Below are positions 30,767-37,754 of a stretch of DNA of 64,000 bases, piece after piece; position 1 is the first letter of the stretch, and each line of letters starts with the position of its first letter. The notes below the pieces were generated by a model that made no database searches, was not told the DNA's origin, and worked only from the letters and a program-made list of their open reading frames with translations. The stretch is taken from contig NZ_JBFBIK010000006.1 in the NCBI RefSeq assembly GCF_040685555.1, positions 67,161 to 131,160 on the forward strand. The letters run 5' to 3'. The stretch comes from Sphaerisporangium sp040685555. Lineage in GTDB: Bacteria; Actinomycetota; Actinomycetes; Streptosporangiales; Streptosporangiaceae. The translations under genes and the position numbers were made by a program.

Positions 30767-33199
30767 TCAGCGGTCGGAACCGTACCAGCGTGTTCCCTGA
30801 TCAACACCTGGACCTGCCTGTTCTCTACTTCCGCTTTCCTCTGGCCTTGCCTGGGCCGACCGGTCGGGGGCGTAGATGGCGGTCGGGTCGATCGGCTCGT
30901 CCCGCTGTCCCTGCGCCCCGGCCGGGGGCATGGGAGCGTTCAGCGGGTCGTTCTGGAACGCCTTGGGGTCGAACCGGGTCGTCCTCTCGGCGGCGGGGTC
31001 CTCCCAGGCCGGCTGCTGCGGCTGGTAAGGCGGCTCCGGCGCCTGCTGGTACGGCCGGTCCTGCTGCGGCTGGGGGTAGCCCTGGTCCTGCGGCTGGGGA
31101 TACGCCTGGTCCTGCGGTCGCTGGTACGGCTGGTCCTGGGGCTGCGGATACGGCTGCTCCTGGGCCGGCCGGTACGGCTGCGCGTCCGCCGGGGGCCGCG
31201 AATAGCCCGAGGAGTCCCCCGCCGGCTGCGGGTGGCCGAACGGGCTGCCGCTGTAGCCGGGCGCGTAGTCGGGCGTCCTCACCGGATGGGTGCCCGTGGT
31301 GTACTCCTGCGCGCCTTCCGAGGACGACCCGGCCTGCGACTGCTGGTAGCTCTGCGCCTGCTGGTAGGCCTGCGCGATCTGCTGCTGGCGCGCGTCGGCG
31401 GCCTCGGCGTACAGCGGGGACGGCTCGGGCTGGTGGCCGTAGTCGGCGCCGGAGTACCCGCCGGCCGGCTGCGAGCCGGACTGGCCGTACGAACCGGTCA
31501 GACCGGTCAGACCGGTCAGACCGGTCAGACCATAAGAGGACGGCTGGTCCAGCGGGCTCGGCTGCGGGCTGGTCTGGGAGTAGACCTGGGTCTGGTCCAT
31601 CGGGTTCGCCTGCGGACCGGTCTGACCATATGACGAAGACGGCTGGTCCAGCGGGCTGGGCTGCTGGCCATAGGTCTGCGGTTGGTCCAGGGGACCGGTC
31701 TGGCCGTACGAGGACGGCTGGTCCAGCGGGCCCGTCTGGCCATAGGCCGGAGCCTTGTCCAGCGGGTTCGTCTGCGGACCGGTCTGACCGTACGAAGACG
31801 GCTGGTCCGGCGAGCCCGTCTGGCCGTACGCCGGCGACTGGTCCAGCGGGCTCGGCTGCTGACCCGTCTGGCCGTAGGGGGTGGCGGCCTCGGGCGCGGG
31901 CCGGCCGTAGGCGTGGGGCTGATCGAAGGCGGTCGGTGCCGTGAGCGGCTCAGGCACGGCCTGGCGGGCACCGGTCGTGAAGGCGTCGTTCATGCCGAAG
32001 GCCCCCACCCCGCCGCCCGAGGGCGCGTACGACGATGCCGCCTGCGGAGCGTACGGGTCAGACCCTTGCGAAGCGTACAGATCGGACGCCTGCTGGCTCT
32101 GCTGGCTCTGCTGGCTCTGCTGGCCGTACGAGGCGTTGGACTGCGGAGCGTACGGGGACGGGGGTTGCTGCCCGTACGACCCTGACGGCTGCGGGGCGGC
32201 GGACTCACCCTGGGAGCCCTGCGCGTACGGCTCGGACCTCAGGGCCGCCGCGTAGGCGTCGAGCGGCTGCGAGTGCTGGGGCGCGTAGGACGTGTCGCCG
32301 AGGGCGCCGGCCTCACCGGCGGGAGCGTACGGCCGTGCCTGCGGCTCCCCCTGCGGACCGAACTGCTGCTCCTGCGGACCGAACCGCTGCTCACCCTGCT
32401 GCCCGTATCGCGGCTGCTCACCCTGCTGGGCGAACTGCGGCTGGGGCTGCTCCCCTTGCTGGGCGAACTGGGGCTGCTCACCCTGCTGGCCGAACTGGGG
32501 CTGCGGGTTGTAGGGGTCGGGGACCGGCTGCTGCTGCGGGTAGGTCTCGGCCGGCCGCTGGTCGCCCTGCCCGTACGGCTGCTGGGGGGTGTGAGCCGGG
32601 GGCAGCGCGGGAAGCGCGGAGACCGGGGCGTTCTGCGCGGGCGCGTACGGCGGGTGCTCTCCGGGCCCGCCGAACCCCGGGTTCTCTCCCTGGAGAGGCT
32701 GCGGGGGGTACAGCCCCTGACCGTTGCCGTGGGGTGCCGGCTGCTCGGCGAAGCCCTGCCGGGGCCGCGCCGTCGAGGGCGCGCCGGGGGGCAGGATGGA
32801 CAGCGCGTACACCAGGGCGACCGCGGTGAGGGCGAGGGCGGGCACGCCGGTCAGCAGGTACTCGATGATGCTCCAGCCGCCCGTGCCGCCACCGAGGAGC
32901 ACGCCGATGAGGCTGATGAACCCGAAGAGCGCGGCGACCGCGAGCGCGGCGACGGCGACAAGGTTCACGAGCCGGGCACGCGGGGTGGGCTGTCCGAACC
33001 TCGTGACGAGCACGACGGCGCCGATCGCGAGCGCCAGGGCGAGTGGAGAGGTCAGCGTGCCGAGCGCGCCCGCCGACCTGGAGCCGAACGCCCCGTCTCC
33101 GAGGATCAGTCCCACGGCCGCGACGAGAACCTGTGCGCAAACCACCGCAAGCATGATCCACGCCGCAGGCTCGCGGAGCCGTCCGGGCTCAACTTTCAC
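30767..33199 (-). CDS. Membrane protein with about 600-residue Gln/Pro/Tyr/Gly repeat tail
   Basis: The protein has about 810 residues. The N-terminal 150 residues form four hydrophobic helices (WIMLAVVCAQVLVAAVGLIL, LTSPLALALAIGAVVLV, LVNLVAVAALAVAALFGFI, GVPALALTAVALVYALSIL). The rest is disordered and very rich in Q, P, Y, S and G, with a repeated unit like PLDQPSSYGQTG (about ten copies), EQPQFAQQG copies, and DNA-level 9-bp repeats: CTGACCGGT-type x4 (31493-31528) and CTGCTGGCT-type x4 (32090-32125). No enzyme domain is seen. It lies between whiB and fbiA and is divergent from fbiA. GGGGGG lies upstream of two adjacent GTGs; 33199 is chosen. Possibly a scaffold or cell-pole/septum protein; this is a guess. 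Confidence 0.78.
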   Translation of the reverse strand: MKVEPGRLREPAAWIMLAVVCAQVLVAAVGLILGDGAFGSRSAGALGTLTSPLALALAIGAVVLVTRFGQPTPRARLVNLVAVAALAVAALFGFISLIGVLLGGGTGGWSIIEYLLTGVPALALTAVALVYALSILPPGAPSTARPRQGFAEQPAPHGNGQGLYPPQPLQGENPGFGGPGEHPPYAPAQNAPVSALPALPPAHTPQQPYGQGDQRPAETYPQQQPVPDPYNPQPQFGQQGEQPQFAQQGEQPQPQFAQQGEQPRYGQQGEQRFGPQEQQFGPQGEPQARPYAPAGEAGALGDTSYAPQHSQPLDAYAAALRSEPYAQGSQGESAAPQPSGSYGQQPPSPYAPQSNASYGQQSQQSQQSQQASDLYASQGSDPYAPQAASSYAPSGGGVGAFGMNDAFTTGARQAVPEPLTAPTAFDQPHAYGRPAPEAATPYGQTGQQPSPLDQSPAYGQTGSPDQPSSYGQTGPQTNPLDKAPAYGQTGPLDQPSSYGQTGPLDQPQTYGQQPSPLDQPSSSYGQTGPQANPMDQTQVYSQTSPQPSPLDQPSSYGLTGLTGLTGLTGSYGQSGSQPAGGYSGADYGHQPEPSPLYAEAADARQQQIAQAYQQAQSYQQSQAGSSSEGAQEYTTGTHPVRTPDYAPGYSGSPFGHPQPAGDSSGYSRPPADAQPYRPAQEQPYPQPQDQPYQRPQDQAYPQPQDQGYPQPQQDRPYQQAPEPPYQPQQPAWEDPAAERTTRFDPKAFQNDPLNAPMPPAGAQGQRDEPIDPTAIYAPDRSAQARPEESGSREQAGPGVDQGTRWYGSDR
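31493..31528. repeat. 9-bp tandem repeat x4 inside the repeat-rich membrane protein gene
   Basis: ACCGGTCAG is repeated four times exactly (31493-31501, 31502-31510, 31511-31519, 31520-31528), coding LTG units on the minus strand. Being a multiple of three, copy-number change would keep frame. Confidence 0.85.
32090..32125. repeat. 9-bp tandem repeat x4 (Ser-Gln-Gln) in the same gene
   Basis: CTGCTGGCT occurs in three exact copies and one near-exact copy; on the minus strand it codes repeated SQQ. As above, frame is preserved for any copy number. Confidence 0.85.
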
Positions 33200-33416
33200 C
33201 ACAACTACCCCCCAATGGGTCCATACGGCACCCGCAGTTTCGCACATCTCCCCACTTCGAGGACGCCGGACCCAACAACCTCATTGATCACACAAGCCCC
33301 GTATGAAAGCCATTCAACCGTTTCCACAAGCCTGTGAGCAGGGGTTTTACAGATCACTTCGCCGATTGCCCCGGCCAGGGACCAGGCAAGAAGATGGCAA
33401 TGGAACACTTGACAGC

Positions 33417-34343
33417 ATGCGCATCGTGTCCCTAGCGGGTGGAATCGGCGGCGCCCGTTTTCTTCGCGGACTCCTGGCCGCCATCCCCGACGCCGAGATC
33501 ACCGTCATCGGCAACACCGGTGACGACATCACCCTTTTCGGCCTCCGGGTCTGTCCCGATCTCGACACCGTGATGTACACACTCGGCGGCGGCATCAACG
33601 AGGAGCAAGGCTGGGGGAGGGCCGGCGAGCAGCACCTGATCAAGTCGGAGCTGGCCGCCTACGGCATGGAGCCGCAGTGGTTCGGCCTCGGCGACAAGGA
33701 CATCGCCACCCATATAGTCCGCACTCAGATGCTGAGCGCCGGCTACCCGCTGTCGGCGATCACCGAGGCGCTCTGCACGCGCTGGCAGCCCGGCGTGCGC
33801 CTGATCCCCATGACCGACGACCGCGCCGAGACCCACGTGGTCGTCAACGACGAGGGGGGCCGCCGCGCGATCCACTTCCAGGAGTGGTGGGTGCGGCTGC
33901 GGGCGTCGATCCCGGCGGAGCAGATCCTTCTCGTCGGCGCCGAGGAGGCCAAGCCCGCGCCCGGCGTGATCGAGGCGATCGAGGCGGCCGACGTGGTGAT
34001 CCTCCCGCCCTCCAACCCCGTGGTCAGCATCGGCACCATCCTGCAGATCCCCGGCATCCGCGAGGCCCTCGAAGCCAAGACCGTGGTCGGCGTCTCGCCC
34101 ATCATCGGCGGCGCCCCGGTCCGCGGCATGGCCGACGCGTGCCTCACCGCGATCGGCGTGGAGACCAGCGCCCAGGCGGTCCTTGAGCTGTACGGCTCGC
34201 GCCTGGTCGACGGCTGGCTGGTCGCCGAGGAGGACAAGGACGTCGCGCTCGACGGGGTCCGCGTGGTGGCCAGACCCCTGCTCATGAGCGACCTCGACGC
34301 CACCGCCGACATCGCCCGCGCCGCCCTCGAGCTGGCCGGATGA
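33417..34343 (+). CDS. fbiA: FbiA (CofD): 2-phospho-L-lactate / phosphoenolpyruvate transferase for F420
   Basis: The 308-residue enzyme transfers the phosphate-linked three-carbon unit onto FO to make (dehydro-)F420-0. The start MRIVSLAGGIGGARFLRGL holds the GG-x-GG-A-R-F motif of the CofD family; other landmarks are EITVIGNTGDDITLFGLRVC, PDLDTVMYTLGG, AEQILLVGAEEAKPAPGV and ILPPSNPVVSIGTIL. Length equals mycobacterial FbiA. ATG 33417 is chosen because homology starts exactly there; no good ribosome binding site lies upstream. It overlaps fbiB by 4 nt, so F420 assembly steps are coupled, as in M. tuberculosis (Rv3261-Rv3262). Confidence 0.96.
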   Translation: MRIVSLAGGIGGARFLRGLLAAIPDAEITVIGNTGDDITLFGLRVCPDLDTVMYTLGGGINEEQGWGRAGEQHLIKSELAAYGMEPQWFGLGDKDIATHIVRTQMLSAGYPLSAITEALCTRWQPGVRLIPMTDDRAETHVVVNDEGGRRAIHFQEWWVRLRASIPAEQILLVGAEEAKPAPGVIEAIEAADVVILPPSNPVVSIGTILQIPGIREALEAKTVVGVSPIIGGAPVRGMADACLTAIGVETSAQAVLELYGSRLVDGWLVAEEDKDVALDGVRVVARPLLMSDLDATADIARAALELAG

Positions 34344-35644
34344 GTGACGTGGAGACCGGCCGCGCCGGAGCCGGGCAGTCGATCACCGTCCAGGGGGTGC
34401 ACGGGCTGCCCGAGGTACGGCCCGGCGACGACCTCGCCGAGCTGATCACGCGAGCCCTGCCCGGCCTGGCCGACGGCGACATCCTCGTCGTCACGTCCAA
34501 GATCGTCAGCAAGGCCGAGGGCCGCGTCCGGCAGGGCGACAGCCGGGCGGCGGCCATCGCCGAGGAGACCGAGCGCGTCGTCGCGCGGCGCGGCGAGACC
34601 GTGATCGCCCAGACCCGGCACGGCTTCGTGATGGCCGCCGCCGGTGTGGACGCCTCCAACACCGAGCCCGGCACCGTGCTGCTGCTCCCCGAGGACCCTG
34701 ACGCCTCCGCCCGCCGCATCCGGGCCGGCCTGAAGGCGAACGCCGGGGTCATCCTGTCGGACACCTTCGGGCGTCCCTGGCGCAACGGCCTGACCGACGT
34801 GGCGATCGGCGCGGCGGGCGTCCGGCCGCTCGACGACTTCCGCGGCAGATCGGACACCTACGGCAACCCGCTGTCCGCTACGGTCACCGCGCTGGTCGAC
34901 GAGATCGCGGCGGCGGCCGAGCTGGTCAAGGGCAAGCTCGACGGGGTGCCTGTGGCGGTCGTCCGGGGCCTGTCCCACCTGGTGACCGCCGAGGACGGCC
35001 CGGGCGTCCGGCCGCTCGTACGGCCCGCCGACGAGGACATGTTCCGGTACGGCTCCGCCGACGTGCTGTTCGCCCGCCGCACCATCAGGGAGTTCTCCCC
35101 CGAGCCTGTGGACCCGGCCGCGGTCAGGCGGGCCGTGAACGCCGCGATCAGCGCGCCGGCCCCCCACCACACGACGCCGTGGCGTTTCGTGCTGCTGGAG
35201 TCGCCCTCGGCGCGCGAGAAGCTGCTGGACGCGATGCTGGAGGCCTGGATCCGCGACCTGCGCGCCACCGGCTTCACCGAGGAGTCGATCACGCGCCGGG
35301 TGCGGCGCGGCGACGTCCTTCGCCGGGCGCCCTACCTGGTGGTCCCCTGCCTGGTCATGGACGGCTCGCACACCTATCCCGACGACCGCCGCAACGCGGC
35401 CGAGCGCGAGATGTTCGTCGTCGCCATGGGCGCGGGCGTGGAGAACCTTCTGGTCCACCTCGCCGTCGAGGGCCTCGGCTCGGCCTGGGTGTCCTCCACG
35501 ATGTTCTGCCGCGACATCGTACGGGAGGTGCTCGACCTACCGGAGTCCTGGGACCCGATGGGCGCCGTCGCCGTCGGCCACCCGGCCGCCCCGCCCAGGC
35601 AGCGTCCCCCGCGCGACGCCGCCGACTTCATCGTCACCCGCTAA
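34340..35644 (+). CDS. fbiB: FbiB: F420 gamma-glutamyl ligase fused to nitroreductase-like FMN domain
   Basis: The protein has 434 residues. The N-terminal half (about 1-240) is the CofE gamma-glutamyl ligase (GDILVVTSKIVSKAEGR, SDTFGRPWRNGLTDVAIGAAG, RVRQGDS) that adds glutamates to F420-0. The C-terminal half (about 250-434) is a nitroreductase-fold domain (LFARRTIREFSPEPV, HHTTPWRFVLLES, NLLVHLAVEGLGSAWVSS) which in M. tuberculosis FbiB binds FMN and reduces dehydro-F420. The ATGA overlap with fbiA supports one operon. It stops at TAA 35642-35644; a further in-frame open stretch follows (see separate entry). Confidence 0.96.
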   Translation: MSDVETGRAGAGQSITVQGVHGLPEVRPGDDLAELITRALPGLADGDILVVTSKIVSKAEGRVRQGDSRAAAIAEETERVVARRGETVIAQTRHGFVMAAAGVDASNTEPGTVLLLPEDPDASARRIRAGLKANAGVILSDTFGRPWRNGLTDVAIGAAGVRPLDDFRGRSDTYGNPLSATVTALVDEIAAAAELVKGKLDGVPVAVVRGLSHLVTAEDGPGVRPLVRPADEDMFRYGSADVLFARRTIREFSPEPVDPAAVRRAVNAAISAPAPHHTTPWRFVLLESPSAREKLLDAMLEAWIRDLRATGFTEESITRRVRRGDVLRRAPYLVVPCLVMDGSHTYPDDRRNAAEREMFVVAMGAGVENLLVHLAVEGLGSAWVSSTMFCRDIVREVLDLPESWDPMGAVAVGHPAAPPRQRPPRDAADFIVTR

Positions 35645-35791
35645 TGGGAGCTACCGGGTCGGCGGGCGCTGGTTGTCTACAAGGCCGCCGCCGGAAAGCA
35701 CATCGGCAACATCCTGGCCGAGCTCGACCTGCCCCCCGCCGAGGACGACCACCGCCGTGTCCTCGCGGTGGTCACCTGCCTGCGCGGCTGA
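35645..35791 (+). other. Open 48-codon frame directly after the fbiB stop
   Basis: In the same frame as fbiB and directly behind its TAA, 48 sense codons run to TGA at 35789. They code WELPGRRALVVYKAAAGKHI, then GNILAELDLPPAEDDHRRVL and AVVTCLRG. Codon use is normal for this genome. There is no start codon with a ribosome binding site. It may be a remnant of a lost gene, a translational read-through extension of FbiB, or a small gene with a non-standard start. I do not recognise the sequence. About 20 nt then separate it from the convergent VWA gene. Confidence 0.45.
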
Positions 35792-35811
35792 CCTTCTGGA
35801 GCGGCCCGGCC

Positions 35812-37614
35812 TCAGCCCGGCTTGACGCACGTGGGGTGGCAGAGGCGGCGGGCGAGGGCGCTGAGGAACACGTCGATGATCTCGCCGGCCGAGGTGGCCA
35901 CGTGGAGGGACCCGTTCGTGATCGAGGTGATCTCGCGAAGCCCGGCGGTGTCCACGTTCTTGCCGAAGGCGAGCACGATGATCTGCACGGGGTGGTCGGG
36001 GTCCCAGTCCTGGCGGAGCCTGTCCGCCAGGTCCTGCCGTGAGAGCCCCTTGCCGTCGTCCTTGCCCGCCGTGATGATCAGCAAGGAGTTGTTCATCGCG
36101 GGGTCGTACTTGTCCGTCACCTCGCGGAACCCCGCGAAGATCGAGTCGTAGAGCGAGCTGTCGCGGTCCTTGTAGGCCTTGAGCGTCTGGGTGAACCGGT
36201 CGAGGCGGCTCTGCCTGGTGAACTGGTCGTCCGCGCCGTCCGGCTGCGTGATCGGCCCGAGCCTGACCAGGGAGCGGTAGCCCTTGCCGCCGCCCAGCCC
36301 GTCCGCGAACTCCCACAGGCCCATCCGGGTAGAGCCGGGGAAGAGCTGGAGCCCGAGGTGGGTGGCCTGGAGCGCCACCGACAAGGGGGTGTCGCCCTTG
36401 GCTCCGGCGATGGGCTCGGCCATGTGCTTGGCGGCGTCGGCCAGCACCAGGATGTTGCTGGGCGGCGCGAGCCGGCTCCACGCGTCCAGGGCCTCGTCGA
36501 TCATCAGTGGGGTGATCGACGGGCGCGGCCTCGGGCGGCCGGACGGGATCTCAGGTCCCGCGTTCATCGGCGCGTCCATGCCGTCGGGGAGGCGGAACCC
36601 GCCGCCGCGCACCGCCGCCCTCACCTCCGGGGAGGTCAGCCAGTTCCCGAAGAGCCGCGCGCCGGCCGCGTCGGCGGGGTCCGCGGAGGTGACCACGTAC
36701 GGATAGTCGAGGATGATCGTGCCCTCTTTGGGGGTGAGCGCCACGACCGGATCGGGGGACGGCGTCCGGTTGTGCAGCCACACCGACTGCTCGGGCACGA
36801 CGACGACCGGCCGCTTCCAGAACGAGTGGTCGTCCACGGCGGCGAGCATCGAGCGGTAGTCGGGGGCCGAGCCCGCCTGCGCCATCCGGACGAAGGCCGT
36901 CAGCTCCTTGTCGCCCTGGTCTCCCTCGCCCGCGATGTCCCTGGCCGCGGCCACGGTGGCGATGCCCGCCCCCGCCACCGACGGGTCCGGGATGCGGACG
37001 ATGTCGGGCTCGTCCCCGGTCGGCTGGAGCCGTCCTCTCGCCGTGGCCGGGAAGATCATCTCCCAGCTCATGTCGGTGTTCCTGGTGGCGAACCGCTGGG
37101 CCAGGGAGCGCCTGGTCGCGAACACCAGCGGCGAGGCGGCCATCACGGTCTCGCTGGGCGCCATGCTGGGTGCGCCCTGCTTGCGCGCGAGCCGTATCCA
37201 GGCGGAGGAGTCGGCGATCCAGGCGTCCGGCCGGTGGGCGAGCACCCCGGCGCGGTCGCCGATCAGCGTGCGCAGCACGGGTGCCGGGGACTGCTCGGTG
37301 ACCTGCACGAGCACGCAGCGCCCGTCCACGGCGGCCCTGGTCGCGTTGAACCCCTCGGCGGCCTCCATGGCGACAGGGGCGATGTCCACCGCGGCGTCCA
37401 CGCCGACGAGCACCGGATCGCGGGACGAGCACGAGCCCGCCCCGCGCCGGCCGACCACAACGAGCACCCCGGCGACCAGGACGACGACGATGACCGCGGC
37501 CAGCACGCCGCGGCGCCCGGTCCGCCGGCGCGGGGGCTCGAAGACCGGTTCCGCGCGGTGCCGACCGTGTCGACCAGACGCCACGGGTTCGCCTTTCGGT
37601 GTCTCGTGTTGCAT
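35812..37614 (-). CDS. Membrane-anchored hybrid of solute-binding-like and VWA domains
   Basis: The protein (about 600 residues) has a basic cytoplasmic head (GRHGRHRAE, RRRTGRR), one transmembrane helix (about residues 36-54, GVLAAVIVVVLVAGVLVVV), an extracytoplasmic region resembling extracellular solute-binding proteins (VLVGVDAAVDIAPVAMEAA, and later GTIILDYPYVVTSADPADAAG, where a binding-protein lobe ends) and a C-terminal VWA domain (NILVLADAAKHM, GLWEFADGLGGGKGYRSLV, SLLIITAGKDDGKGLSRQD). The MIDAS is imperfect: the first strand reads LADAAKHM rather than DxSxS, so metal-dependent binding is uncertain. ATG 37614 was chosen; other in-frame starts (37659, 37584) are possible. Placed between fbiB and fbiC and convergent with fbiB; no evidence that it acts in F420 synthesis. 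Confidence 0.78.
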   Translation of the reverse strand: MQHETPKGEPVASGRHGRHRAEPVFEPPRRRTGRRGVLAAVIVVVLVAGVLVVVGRRGAGSCSSRDPVLVGVDAAVDIAPVAMEAAEGFNATRAAVDGRCVLVQVTEQSPAPVLRTLIGDRAGVLAHRPDAWIADSSAWIRLARKQGAPSMAPSETVMAASPLVFATRRSLAQRFATRNTDMSWEMIFPATARGRLQPTGDEPDIVRIPDPSVAGAGIATVAAARDIAGEGDQGDKELTAFVRMAQAGSAPDYRSMLAAVDDHSFWKRPVVVVPEQSVWLHNRTPSPDPVVALTPKEGTIILDYPYVVTSADPADAAGARLFGNWLTSPEVRAAVRGGGFRLPDGMDAPMNAGPEIPSGRPRPRPSITPLMIDEALDAWSRLAPPSNILVLADAAKHMAEPIAGAKGDTPLSVALQATHLGLQLFPGSTRMGLWEFADGLGGGKGYRSLVRLGPITQPDGADDQFTRQSRLDRFTQTLKAYKDRDSSLYDSIFAGFREVTDKYDPAMNNSLLIITAGKDDGKGLSRQDLADRLRQDWDPDHPVQIIVLAFGKNVDTAGLREITSITNGSLHVATSAGEIIDVFLSALARRLCHPTCVKPG

Positions 37615-37754
37615 GTCTCGTGTTTCGGGGAGGAGTCGGACGATTCTCCCAACGGACACCGTAGGCAGCGCAAGTATCCCTAAGGCGGAAATGTAGAACT
37701 TGTTATAACCGTGTCTGGAAAGCCCCCGGCTGGCGGGTCATGGACGGGACGCGG

